Origin: Pseudomonadales bacterium
GTDB lineage: Bacteria; Pseudomonadota; Gammaproteobacteria; Pseudomonadales; Azotimanducaceae
Length of the DNA stretch: 64,000 nucleotides
Direction: 5' to 3'
NCBI GenBank assembly: GCA_022825925.1
Contig: JAJDVW010000071.1
Coordinates: 62,001 to 126,000, forward strand
How positions within the stretch are numbered: position 1 is the first letter of the stretch; each line of letters begins with the position of its first letter. The position numbers and the translations under genes were made by a program. The notes beneath the pieces are model-generated. The model was not told where the DNA came from, did not search any database, and worked only from the letters and a program-made list of their open reading frames with translations. Shown in pieces: positions 44,747-53,479 of this stretch.

Positions 44747-45756
44747 GCTCCTGCCGCGACGGCGGCGACGGCCTCGAGCCGGGTGCGCGCGGCGGCGCCG
44801 GCCCGCTGCCGGACGGCGGTGATCTCCGCGAGGATGGCGATGGCGATCTCGGGGGGCGTCTTGCTGCCGATGGGCAGTCCGATCGGGGCATGCAGGCGGG
44901 CGAGTTCTTCCTCGGACATGTCCAGCGCCCGCAGGCGCTCGCGGCGGCTGGCGGAGGTGCGCGAAGAGCCCATCGCTCCGACGTAGAACGCCTCCGTCTT
45001 CAGGGCTTCCATCATGCCCATGTCGTCGATGCGGGGATCGTGCGTGAGCGCGACGATGGCCGAGAGCGCGTCGCTCGCGTGTTTGCGTACCGCGTCGTCC
45101 GGCATGTCCCGGATCTTCGTGACGCCGGCCACGGCGAAGTCGTCCAGCAGGTGTTCGCGGGGATCGCAGACGGTGACCTGGTAGTCGAGGGCCAGGGCCA
45201 TTTCCGCGACGTAGGACGAAACCATGCCGGAGCCGATGATGAAGAGCTGGAAGCGGGGGCCGTAGGTGTGCACGAGCGTGCGGGCGTCGTGGTCGTAGTC
45301 GAGCGGCCGGTGCGCGTCCACGTCGACCGCGGAGAACGCGCGGTGGCCGAGGCGCACGGTGCGCTCCACGCAGCGCCGCCGGCCGACGCGCCGGCTCACG
45401 TGCGCGAAGTGCTCGCGGTACCGCGCGGTCGGTTCGAGGGGCTCCACCACGATGTCGAGGTGGCCGCCGCACGGCAGGCCGAGCCGTTCGGTCTCTTCCG
45501 GAGTGATGCCGTACTGGAAGAACTGCGCCTGCTCGCGGGCCAGTTCCCCCGCCATGAGCTTCTCGAGGAGGTCGTCCTCCACGCAGCCGCCGGACAGGGA
45601 TCCGACCGCCCGCCCGTCGCGGTTGCAGGTCAGCAGCGACCCGACGGGACGCGGCGACGAGCCCCACGTCTGCACGACGGTGGCGAGCCAGCAGGCTTCG
45701 CCCCCTTCGAGCCAGGCGTGGACCTGATCGAGGACCTGTTGATCGACGGCCTGCAT
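44743..45756 (-). CDS. XdhC/CoxI-family protein
   Basis: 337-residue accessory protein that binds molybdenum cofactor and aids its sulfuration for xanthine-dehydrogenase-type enzymes. N-terminal XdhC-CoxI domain (CWLATVVQTWGSSPRPVGSL, SLSGGCVEDDLLEKL, LPCGGHLDIVVE) and a C-terminal Rossmann domain (FIIGSGMVSSYVAEMAL, VGAMGSSRTSASRRERL, IGLPIGSKTPPEIAIAILAE) are both complete. No molybdenum hydroxylase gene is in the window. The gene ends in the CTGA overlap with the MobA-like gene. Confidence 0.9.
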   Translation of the reverse strand: MQAVDQQVLDQVHAWLEGGEACWLATVVQTWGSSPRPVGSLLTCNRDGRAVGSLSGGCVEDDLLEKLMAGELAREQAQFFQYGITPEETERLGLPCGGHLDIVVEPLEPTARYREHFAHVSRRVGRRRCVERTVRLGHRAFSAVDVDAHRPLDYDHDARTLVHTYGPRFQLFIIGSGMVSSYVAEMALALDYQVTVCDPREHLLDDFAVAGVTKIRDMPDDAVRKHASDALSAIVALTHDPRIDDMGMMEALKTEAFYVGAMGSSRTSASRRERLRALDMSEEELARLHAPIGLPIGSKTPPEIAIAILAEITAVRQRAGAAARTRLEAVAAVAAGA

Positions 45757-45837
45757 GGCCGCGAGTTTAGCGCAGACGCGGGTCGCCGGGGGAAACGGCC
45801 GGCGCGCCCGGGCGCCGCCGGGACGTAGAATGCTCCC

Positions 45838-46677
45838 ATGCTGGAAGGCTCGCTGCGCAAGCTGTCCTTCACGGCCGCCCGGCCGATTCGCTACGTCCTG
45901 CACGCGGGCGGCAGCCTGCCGCTCAATCCCTGTCTCGGCGAGGGACTGCGCATCATCTGGCTCGGCGAGACGCGCTGCGAACACTGCGGAACGCGCACGC
46001 CGAAGCGCTACGGGGGCGGCTACTGTTATCGCTGCTTCAAGGCCCTGGCGCGCTGTGACCTCTGTGTCGTCAGCCCGACCCGCTGCCATTACCACCTCGG
46101 CACGTGCCGCGAGCCCGAGTGGGGCGAGGCGCACTGCATGGTGCCGCACACGGTGTACCTCGCGAACTCGTCGGGCGCGAAGGTGGGCCTGACGAGGGGC
46201 GACACGGCGGTGCCGCGGTGGATCGAGCAGGGGGCGACCCAGGGGCTGGCCATCGCGCGGGCCGCGACGCGGCGCGCCGCGGGAGAGCTCGAGGCGTTGC
46301 TCGCCGAGCGCATCCCGGACAAGACGGACTGGCGCGCACTCGTGACCGGACGCGCGAAACCGCTGGATCTCGCGGCGATCGCGGGCGGCGTGCCCGAGCG
46401 GATTCGGGAGCGGGCGTCGCGGCTGTCGGGCGTGGAATGGCTCGGTGACCGCGAGACGGCGGACCTCGAGTATCCGATCATGCGTTACAGTCGCCGGCCG
46501 ATGCGCCTCACGCTCGCCGAGGACGGCGACCGCGTGGTGGAGGGGCGCCTGCGGGGCGTCATCGGCCAGTACCTGCTGTTCGATCACGGCGCCTTCCACG
46601 TGGCCGCGCACACGGGCTGCGCGGTACGTATCGAGCGGCTCGGCGACGTCGTCGAGCGTCAGATGGAACTGTTCTGA
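45838..46677 (+). CDS. DUF2797 cysteine-rich protein
   Basis: 279-residue DUF2797 protein, of unknown function. It has a four-pair cysteine region (CEHCGTRT, GGYCYRCFKALARCDLCV, CHYHLGTC), a probable zinc cluster, followed by the block HTVYLANSSGAKVGLTRGDTAVPRWIEQGA, which resembles GIY-YIG-like features of the family. The ATG at 45838 fits the family start LRKLSFTAARPIRY. It lies 10 bp before pepN and is probably cotranscribed with it, an arrangement I know from other gammaproteobacteria only loosely. Confidence 0.8.
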   Translation: MLEGSLRKLSFTAARPIRYVLHAGGSLPLNPCLGEGLRIIWLGETRCEHCGTRTPKRYGGGYCYRCFKALARCDLCVVSPTRCHYHLGTCREPEWGEAHCMVPHTVYLANSSGAKVGLTRGDTAVPRWIEQGATQGLAIARAATRRAAGELEALLAERIPDKTDWRALVTGRAKPLDLAAIAGGVPERIRERASRLSGVEWLGDRETADLEYPIMRYSRRPMRLTLAEDGDRVVEGRLRGVIGQYLLFDHGAFHVAAHTGCAVRIERLGDVVERQMELF

Positions 46678-46687
46678 GGAGACGCGC

Positions 46688-49384
46688 ATGACGGATGGCA
46701 CGACGTACCTGTCGGACTACGAGCCTTTTTCCTTTCGCCTGGAAGAAACTGCCCTGGCGTTCGACATACACGGGGGGCACACCGACGTCCGGGCCGACCT
46801 GCGTTTCGACGGGGACGGCGCGGGGGGAGAACTGCGCCTCGACGGCCAGGAACTCGAGTTCCTCGGGGTCGCCGTGGACGGCCGCGAACTGTCCGGCAAC
46901 GAGTACCGCCTCGACGAGGACTCGCTGACCGTGTTCGATGCGCCGGCCCGCTGCACCGTCACGGTGCGGACACGGATCGAGCCCGAGAAGAACACAATCC
47001 TCGAGGGCCTCTACAAGTCCGGGGCGATGTACTGCACGCAGTGCGAGGCCGAGGGCTTCCGCCGGATGGTCTACTACCCCGACCGCCCCGATGTCCTGTC
47101 CCGGTTCACCACGACGATCACCGCGGACGCGGCGACGTATCCCGTACTCCTCTCGAACGGCAACCTGGTGGCGGAGGAAGTTCGCGGGGGCCGCCGCACG
47201 GTCACCTGGCGGGACCCCTTCCCGAAACCCAGCTACCTGTTCGCCCTGGTGGCCGGCGACCTGGCCGTCGTCGAGGACACCTTCGAGACGGTGTCGGGCC
47301 GCCGCGTGGCCCTGCGGATCTACTCCGAACCGCACAACATCGGCCAGTGCGACTATGCGATGTCGGCCCTCAAGCGGGCCATGCGCTGGGACGAGGAACG
47401 GTTCGGACGCGAATACGACCTGGATGCGTTCCTGGTCGTCGCCGTCGAGGACTTCAACGCCGGCGCCATGGAGAACAAGGGCCTGAACATCTTCAATACG
47501 AGCCTGCTGCTGGCTTCGCCGGACACCGCCACGGACGCGGCCCACCTGCGCGTCGAGGCGGTGATCGGGCACGAGTACTTCCACAACTGGAGCGGCAACC
47601 GCGTCACCTGCCGCGACTGGTTCCAGCTCAGCCTCAAGGAAGGCTTCACCGTCTTCCGCGACTCCCTGTTCAGCGCCGACATGAACTCCCCGACCATGAA
47701 ACGCGTCGAGGACGTCGAGTTCCTGCGCAACATGCAGTTCCCGGAGGACGCGGGTCCGCTGGCGCACCCGGTGCGTCCGGCCTCGTACCAGGAGATCTCC
47801 AACTTCTACACGACCACGGTGTACGAGAAGGGCGCCGAGGTCGTCGGCATGCTGCGGACGATTCTCGGCGCCTCCCGCTTCCGCGGCGGGTCGGACCTCT
47901 ACTTCGCGCGGCACGACGGCGGTGCGGTCACCACCGAGGACTTCGTCGACGCCATGGCCGAGGTCTCGGGGATGGACCTGACGCAGTTCCGTCGCTGGTA
48001 CGACCAGGCCGGCACGCCCGTCCTCTCGGTGTCGGAGGCTCGGGAGGCCGACGTCGTCACGCTGAAGGTGGTGCAGGAATGCCCGCCGACGCCGGAACGG
48101 GAGGACAAACGGCCGTTCCACATCCCGCTCGCGGTCGGCCTCCTCGACGAACAGGGCGCTGACCTGCTCGGTGCGGCCGGCGACGGGGCCGTGGGCGGCG
48201 GGGTGGGCCGGGCAAGAGTGGCGTCGGAAGCGTTCGTCGAGAACCCGGACGCGGACGGCACCCTCGTCGCGCACCTCATCGACCGCGAGACGACGCTGCG
48301 CTTCGAGGGCGTCCCGGGGGGAGCGGTGGTCAGCTTCCTGCGCGGCTTCTCCGCGCCCGTGAAGGTGGTTTACGAACGGTCGGGTGAAGAGCTGCTGTTT
48401 CTCGCCGCCCACGACACCGACGGGTTCGCCCGCTGGGACGCCGCCCAGACCCTGCTCGCCCGGGCGATGATGGAGTCCGACGCGGCGCTCGACGCCAACG
48501 TCCTCGAACTCTTCGACCGACTGACCGGGGCGGCCCTGGCGGCGCCGGACGACGGCGAGGCCAAGGCGCTGCTCGCCGCCATGATGGACCCGCCGCGCGC
48601 GCAGTACGTGCTGGATCTCGAGCCTGGCTCCGACATCCTCCACTGGTGCGATGCGCGCGACGCCATCCTCGACCGCGTGTCGGAGCGCTTCCGGGACAGG
48701 TGGCTCGAACTCTACGAGGCGAACGCGACGGGGGGAGGGTACGTCCCGGACGGTCCCGGAGTGGCCCGGCGCGGCCTGAAGAACCGCGCGCTGGCGCTGT
48801 ACGCCCGCACGGCCGACGACGCCGAGACGCTCCTCTCGGACCAGTTCGAGCAGGCCGACAACCTCACCGACCGCGAGGCGGCGCTCTCGGTCATCCTGGC
48901 GTCGGAGCGGATCGCGGACGCGCGCAAGCAGGCCGCGTGCGACGCCTTCTACGAGACCTGGCGGCACGAGGCCCTGCTCGTCGACCTGTGGCTGCGGCTG
49001 CAGGCCGGCTGCGAGCGCCCGGGCGCCCTCGAGCGCGTGCGGTCGCTGGAGGAGCACGCCGCCTTCGACATCACGAACCCCAACAAGGTCCGCGCCCTGT
49101 TCGTGGCATTCGCGTCCAACACGCGCAACTTCCATGCCGCCGACGGCGAGGGCTACGCGTACCTGTCGGATCGGATCGCCCGCCTCGACGGGATCAACGC
49201 GAAGGTGGCGGCACGTCTCGCGACACCGCTGACGCGCTGGGAGCGGTTCGACGCCGGACGGCAGCGGCGCATGTGTGCCGCGCTCCGACGCCTCTCGGCG
49301 CGCCTGCCGGCGGGCGAGATGTCGAAGGACCTCGCGGAGGTGGTGTCGAAGAGCCTGGCGCGCGCCGACGGGCGCGAGACGTAA
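46688..49384 (+). CDS. pepN: Aminopeptidase N
   Basis: M1 zinc aminopeptidase of 898 residues, for the late steps of cytosolic peptide turnover. The exopeptidase motif GAMENKG is at about 259-265, and the zinc site HEYFHNWSGNRVTCRDWFQL at about 295 supplies both histidines, with the glutamate ligand in LKEG. C-terminal helical superhelix runs to DLAEVVSKSLAR. Around residues 495-515 there is a short Gly/Ala-rich insertion (GAAGDGAVGGGVGRARV). GGAGACGC precedes ATG 46688. Confidence 0.95.
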   Translation: MTDGTTYLSDYEPFSFRLEETALAFDIHGGHTDVRADLRFDGDGAGGELRLDGQELEFLGVAVDGRELSGNEYRLDEDSLTVFDAPARCTVTVRTRIEPEKNTILEGLYKSGAMYCTQCEAEGFRRMVYYPDRPDVLSRFTTTITADAATYPVLLSNGNLVAEEVRGGRRTVTWRDPFPKPSYLFALVAGDLAVVEDTFETVSGRRVALRIYSEPHNIGQCDYAMSALKRAMRWDEERFGREYDLDAFLVVAVEDFNAGAMENKGLNIFNTSLLLASPDTATDAAHLRVEAVIGHEYFHNWSGNRVTCRDWFQLSLKEGFTVFRDSLFSADMNSPTMKRVEDVEFLRNMQFPEDAGPLAHPVRPASYQEISNFYTTTVYEKGAEVVGMLRTILGASRFRGGSDLYFARHDGGAVTTEDFVDAMAEVSGMDLTQFRRWYDQAGTPVLSVSEAREADVVTLKVVQECPPTPEREDKRPFHIPLAVGLLDEQGADLLGAAGDGAVGGGVGRARVASEAFVENPDADGTLVAHLIDRETTLRFEGVPGGAVVSFLRGFSAPVKVVYERSGEELLFLAAHDTDGFARWDAAQTLLARAMMESDAALDANVLELFDRLTGAALAAPDDGEAKALLAAMMDPPRAQYVLDLEPGSDILHWCDARDAILDRVSERFRDRWLELYEANATGGGYVPDGPGVARRGLKNRALALYARTADDAETLLSDQFEQADNLTDREAALSVILASERIADARKQAACDAFYETWRHEALLVDLWLRLQAGCERPGALERVRSLEEHAAFDITNPNKVRALFVAFASNTRNFHAADGEGYAYLSDRIARLDGINAKVAARLATPLTRWERFDAGRQRRMCAALRRLSARLPAGEMSKDLAEVVSKSLARADGRET

Positions 49385-49391
49385 CGCCGCG

Positions 49392-50999
49392 CTACCAGGT
49401 GGGCCCCCGCTCGCGGCTGCGGTAGTCGCCCTGCCGCAGCCGCTGGTTGGTTTCGTAGCGGAACTTGCGCCGCAGGAGGCCGCCGGGGTCGTCCGGCACC
49501 GAGTCCAGCCAGCGGACGCGGGCGTCGGCGGAACGCGGGTCGGACGTGGCGTCCGTCGGCGGCGCGGTCCCCGCGTCGGCGCCGTCTTCCTGCGCACCCT
49601 GCGCGAGGAGGGCGGCGACGAGGTCGCGGTTGTGCCGCGCATCGGCGTGGTCCGGCGCCGTGGCAAGGACCCGCTCGTAGGCGGCGACGGCGGCCTCGAG
49701 CGCGCCGAGCCGCGCCAGGGCGGTGCCGAGGTTGTAGTACCCGGTGGGCGTGTCGTCGGCACGGAACCGGTTGGCCGCACCCTCGAGATCCCCGGCGCGG
49801 TACTGCGCGACCGCGGCCCACCGGGGATCCTCGAAGCGCCGGGCGGCCGCTTCGGCGCGTCCCCCGCGGAGCATTTCGTAGGCCTGTTGGTCCGGCCGCT
49901 GCCACAGGTTGCGGACGGCTCCGATCGCCGTGTCGGTCGCCGGCGTCCCCGGGGCCTCGGCATGGCCAACCGGCGCGAGCAGGCAGGCCAGCCCGACCAG
50001 CACGCCGCGTCGGAACCCCAGGCATGCCAGGGCGAGCACGGGAAGCACGAGCCAGAACCCCACGTCATGCCAGGTGTCGAACGTGCGGTCGGGCTGTGCT
50101 GCCCCCGGTCGCGGCGTGTCTCGCCACGTCCACGGCGCGTCCGCAGAGTCCAGCGTTCGATACTCGCCGTACGCGCCACGGGCGAGGTCGGCGAGGCGGG
50201 CGGCGTTCAGCCGGGTGTGCACCGTGGCCCCGGTCTCGTCGGTGAGAAAGCGACCGGGGACGCCCCGGAACTCCAGGGGAATCGCCCCGCCCTCCGGGGT
50301 ACCGACGCCCACGATCGAGATCGGGAAAGCCGGGTCCCGGTGCCGCAGGATGTCGTCGGGCTCCGCCACGCCGTCCGTCACGAGCACGATCTGGCCCCGC
50401 GTCGCCCCTACGTTGGGGAACAGCGCCTGGGCCGCCGCGATGGCGGGACCGGGCCGGCTGCCGGCGGCCGGCATGATGTCGGGGACGAGCGCCGGGAGGA
50501 GGTTCTCGATGTTGCGCGGGTCGTCGGTCAGGGGGGTGACCACGTGGGCGTCCCCCGCGTACACCACGAGGCCCGTGAGGCCGTCCTCGCGATCCGTGAG
50601 CATCCCGGCGATGGCCGCGTGCGCCCGCGCGATGCGGGACGGTTGCGTGTCGGGGGTGTACATCGACAGCGACAGGTCCAGCACGATGACCGCCGCGTCG
50701 CGGTTGGTCGCGACGGGCTGCGGCAGGCGTTCGAAGGTGGGTCCGGCGAGGGCGCAGACGGCGGTGCAGAACGCGCTGCAGGCCAGGACGTGGAAGGTGG
50801 TGCGCGCGCGCCGGCTCCCGGCCCCGCCGCGGTCGAGGAGCACCGGGAGCAGTTCCGGTGCGATGACACGGCGCCAGCCGCCGGCCTCCTGTCCGGCGCG
50901 GCGGACGAGCAGCGGCAGGAACGCGAGCGGCAGCGCGGCGAACCACCAGGGCCGCAGGAAGTGGAAGTCCGCGAGGAGTTCCATGAGCGGCGCCGTCAT
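49392..50999 (-). CDS. BatB-BatC-like fusion: VWA membrane protein with TPR tail
   Basis: 535-residue protein. Two N-terminal membrane helices (about 12-27 and 65-80) precede a von Willebrand A domain with the metal site DLSLS (VIVLDLSLSMYTPD, near residue 100), then two more membrane helices around 325-355. The C-terminal part holds TPR-like repeats (AVAQYRAGDLEGAANRFRAD, YYNLGTALARLGALEAAVAA), a BatC-type module. In other organisms BatB and BatC are separate genes. The ATG overlaps the batA-like stop by ATGA. It is the last gene of the MoxR operon. Confidence 0.85.
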   Translation of the reverse strand: MTAPLMELLADFHFLRPWWFAALPLAFLPLLVRRAGQEAGGWRRVIAPELLPVLLDRGGAGSRRARTTFHVLACSAFCTAVCALAGPTFERLPQPVATNRDAAVIVLDLSLSMYTPDTQPSRIARAHAAIAGMLTDREDGLTGLVVYAGDAHVVTPLTDDPRNIENLLPALVPDIMPAAGSRPGPAIAAAQALFPNVGATRGQIVLVTDGVAEPDDILRHRDPAFPISIVGVGTPEGGAIPLEFRGVPGRFLTDETGATVHTRLNAARLADLARGAYGEYRTLDSADAPWTWRDTPRPGAAQPDRTFDTWHDVGFWLVLPVLALACLGFRRGVLVGLACLLAPVGHAEAPGTPATDTAIGAVRNLWQRPDQQAYEMLRGGRAEAAARRFEDPRWAAVAQYRAGDLEGAANRFRADDTPTGYYNLGTALARLGALEAAVAAYERVLATAPDHADARHNRDLVAALLAQGAQEDGADAGTAPPTDATSDPRSADARVRWLDSVPDDPGGLLRRKFRYETNQRLRQGDYRSRERGPTW

Positions 51000-51994
51000 G
51001 CGGACACCGCCGGCGTGCGCGGCGCCAGACCGGGCCCGTACACGATGCACAGACCCAGCAGCAGCACGCACGCGAGGGACAATGGCCAGTGGTAGAGCGC
51101 CCGGACCGGACGCAGGCGCTTGGGGTCCTGCCGCGCGGGTTCGAGCGCGTCGATAAGGTCGTAGATGCGCGCGAGTCCCATGGTGTCGCGGGCACGGAAG
51201 TACTGCCCCCCCGTGACGCGGGCGATCTCGGCCAGGGTCGGCTCGTCGAGGCCGAGCGAGGGGTTCACGACGCGCACGCCGAGCGCGCCCGGGATCTCCA
51301 TGGCCTCGCTGCCGAAACCGACGGTGTGTATGCGCACCCCTTCGAGGGCCGCCATCGCGGCCGCCTCGCGGGGATCGATGTCGCCGGCGTTGTTCGAGCC
51401 GTCGCTCAGCAGGACCAGCACGCGGCTGTCGGAGGGCCGGCCGTGCAGGCGCTTCACGGCGAGCGCTACGGCGTCGCCAATGGCGGTCCTGCCGCCGGCG
51501 ATGCCGACGGGGGCCTCGACGAGGAAGCGGCGTACGGTGGCGAGATCGAAGGTGAGGGGCGCCTGCAGGTATGCATGGGTCCCGAACAGGATGAGGCCGA
51601 CGCGGTCCCCGTCGCGCCGCTCGATGAACTCGTCGATCACGGCCTTCACGGCGGCCAGCCGGTCGGCGGGCTCGTCGGCCAGGGTGACGTCCTCCATGGA
51701 CATGCTGCCGGAGATGTCGACGGCGAGGAGCAGGTCCCGGCCGGTGGCCGGCAGGTCCGCCGCGTCGCCCGTCCACTGCGGGCGCGCGGCGGCCGAGATG
51801 GCGAGCGACCAGGCGGCCCAGAGCAGCAGGAGCGACGCCTGGGCCCTGCGCCGGCGCGGTGCCTCGACCTCGAACGGCGCGACGCTCGGGACGGCGAGCG
51901 CGGCCGGGGCCAGGAGCCGGGCGGGGCGCAGGCGGCGTACCAGGAACGGCAGCGGCCAGAGGAGCGCGGCCCAGGGCCAGGCGAACTCGATCAT
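50996..51994 (-). CDS. BatA-like VWA membrane protein
   Basis: 332-residue Bat (aerotolerance) protein with an N-terminal membrane helix pair (about 5-20 and 55-70), a von Willebrand A domain with the MIDAS motif DISGS at 93-97 (AVDISGSMSMEDV), conserved LILFGTHAYLQAPLTFD and LLSDGSNNAGDIDP, and a C-terminal helix near 310-325. BatA proteins pair with MoxR ATPases and DUF58 proteins in the envelope. It overlaps the DUF4381 gene and the BatB-C gene by ATGA. Precise function is not established. Confidence 0.88.
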   Translation of the reverse strand: MIEFAWPWAALLWPLPFLVRRLRPARLLAPAALAVPSVAPFEVEAPRRRRAQASLLLLWAAWSLAISAAARPQWTGDAADLPATGRDLLLAVDISGSMSMEDVTLADEPADRLAAVKAVIDEFIERRDGDRVGLILFGTHAYLQAPLTFDLATVRRFLVEAPVGIAGGRTAIGDAVALAVKRLHGRPSDSRVLVLLSDGSNNAGDIDPREAAAMAALEGVRIHTVGFGSEAMEIPGALGVRVVNPSLGLDEPTLAEIARVTGGQYFRARDTMGLARIYDLIDALEPARQDPKRLRPVRALYHWPLSLACVLLLGLCIVYGPGLAPRTPAVSA

Positions 51995-52476
51995 GCTTCC
52001 GGCCGTTCCGGTGGAGGAGGACCGAGGCGGTCGAGCGTCCTGCGCAGGAGCGCCGCCAGTTCGGCCGCGTCACCGTCCGGCGTGCGGCGGAAGCGGTCGT
52101 TGCCGAACAGCCGCCCGGCCGCACCCGTGAAGGCGGCGTCGCGGCAGCGCTCGTGAAGCAGCGCGAGCCAGGCGTCGCCGCTCGCCCGGACCGCGTCCGC
52201 CCGATGCTCGACCTCTACCAGGAGGCCCTTCAGCAGCGCGTTGGCGGCGTCGGCGAATGCGCGCGGCCCGATCTCGCCGGCCGCGCGGTGCCGTTCCAGG
52301 ACGGCGAGTCGGCGGCGCGCCGCGCGGTAGGGGGCCATGCGGCGCCGTTGCCGCCAGGCCCGGCGCAAGCCCCAGGCGAGCACGACGGCCAGCACCAGCG
52401 CCACCAGCCACCATCCCGGCGCGGGTGGCCACCAGCCTGGCGGCAGGGGCTCGTGGATGTCCCGCAGTCCGTTCAC
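51991..52476 (-). CDS. DUF4381 membrane protein
   Basis: 161-residue DUF4381 protein. A WWPPAPGWW motif leads into one membrane helix (about residues 22-38, LVALVLAVVLAWGLRRAW), then a basic cytoplasmic helix and a soluble C-terminal domain (DAANALLKGLLVEVEHRADA). In gammaproteobacterial Bat operons it stands between DUF58 and BatA, as here. Overlaps both neighbours by four bases. Confidence 0.85.
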   Translation of the reverse strand: MNGLRDIHEPLPPGWWPPAPGWWLVALVLAVVLAWGLRRAWRQRRRMAPYRAARRRLAVLERHRAAGEIGPRAFADAANALLKGLLVEVEHRADAVRASGDAWLALLHERCRDAAFTGAAGRLFGNDRFRRTPDGDAAELAALLRRTLDRLGPPPPERPEA

Positions 52477-53477
52477 GCCGTCGACACGGACGTCAGGCGC
52501 ATTCCGGAGCGGGAAGCGGTCTGTTCGAGGGTGCGCAGGTGTCCCGTGAATAGGGCGCGATAGGTGGAACGCAGGGCGTCGTCGCCGCTGTCGAACGCCT
52601 GGCGTCGCTCGGCGTCGGTCACGTGATAGCGCCCGGCGGGCGGCAGGTCGCGTTCGAGCGGGTCATGCACGAAGTGGAGCTCCACCTCGTTGTGGCGGGC
52701 GATGCCGGCGAGTGCGTCGAGAGCGGTGCGTTGTGCGTCGGGAGGCGCGTCCGGAGGCGCGTCGGAAGGAGCCGCGGCCGCGCCGAGAAAGTCGCTGACG
52801 ACGACGATGCGGTGGTTGACCCCGGCGATGCGGAGCAGGGGCGGAACGAGCCTCCACCAGGCGTCGTCTCCTGCGGGCCCGGTCTCGTCGCCGCGCTCGG
52901 CGGGCCGCGGAGCGGCGCTGAGGGCGCGGTTCGCCTCGACGAGGGCCGCGAGGACCCGCAGCACGGCGGCCTCGCGGCGCAGCGGCTTGAAGACGCGTAC
53001 GGCGCCGTGGCCGAGCACGAGTCCGCCGACGCGATCCTGATCTGCCAGTGCGCGCCAGGCGGTTACGGCCGCGATCTCCGCTGCCAGCACGGACTTCAGG
53101 CGTCCCCGGCTGCCGAAGAACATCGACCGGGTCTGGTCCACGACGACCAGCGTGGGCCGTTCCCGCTCCTCCCGGAAGACCTTGGTGTGCGGCTTGCCCT
53201 TGCGCGCCGTCACGCGCCAGTCGATGGAACGCAGGTCGTCGCCGGGCTGGTAGGGACGCACCTCGTCGAAGTCCATCCCCCGGCCGCGGATCGGGGCGGC
53301 GCGTTCGCCGTGCCGCGGGGCCGCGGCGGCGGAGAGACCACGAGCGGCGCGGACGCGCAGCCGGGTCAGGTCGTTCAGCGACACGTACGCTCCGGAGAGG
53401 ACCCAGGGCTCCGGCGCATCGGGCCTGGCAGTCGGCCCGGCCGTGGCAAGACGTTGCGTCGCTGCGCGCCGCCGCAC
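52473..53477 (-). CDS. DUF58 protein
   Basis: 334-residue DUF58 protein. It contains the family's block GRGMDFDEVRPYQPGDDLRSIDWRVTARKG (residues about 60-90), a VWA-like site VVVDQTRSMFFGS and a long Ala/Pro-rich linker near DAPPDAPPDA. The start is GTG 53477, two bases after the moxR stop and before LTVRRRAATQRL; an upstream open frame would lie inside moxR. DUF58 proteins work with MoxR ATPases and VWA proteins, mostly in envelope assembly or metal insertion. Confidence 0.85.
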   Translation of the reverse strand: MRRRAATQRLATAGPTARPDAPEPWVLSGAYVSLNDLTRLRVRAARGLSAAAAPRHGERAAPIRGRGMDFDEVRPYQPGDDLRSIDWRVTARKGKPHTKVFREERERPTLVVVDQTRSMFFGSRGRLKSVLAAEIAAVTAWRALADQDRVGGLVLGHGAVRVFKPLRREAAVLRVLAALVEANRALSAAPRPAERGDETGPAGDDAWWRLVPPLLRIAGVNHRIVVVSDFLGAAAAPSDAPPDAPPDAQRTALDALAGIARHNEVELHFVHDPLERDLPPAGRYHVTDAERRQAFDSGDDALRSTYRALFTGHLRTLEQTASRSGMRLTSVSTA

Positions 53478-53479
53478 GG

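Noticed and set aside
46559..50179. A 1206-residue minus-strand open frame over pepN
   Set aside because: Antisense to the intact aminopeptidase N and part of the BatB-C gene, without any recognisable domain.
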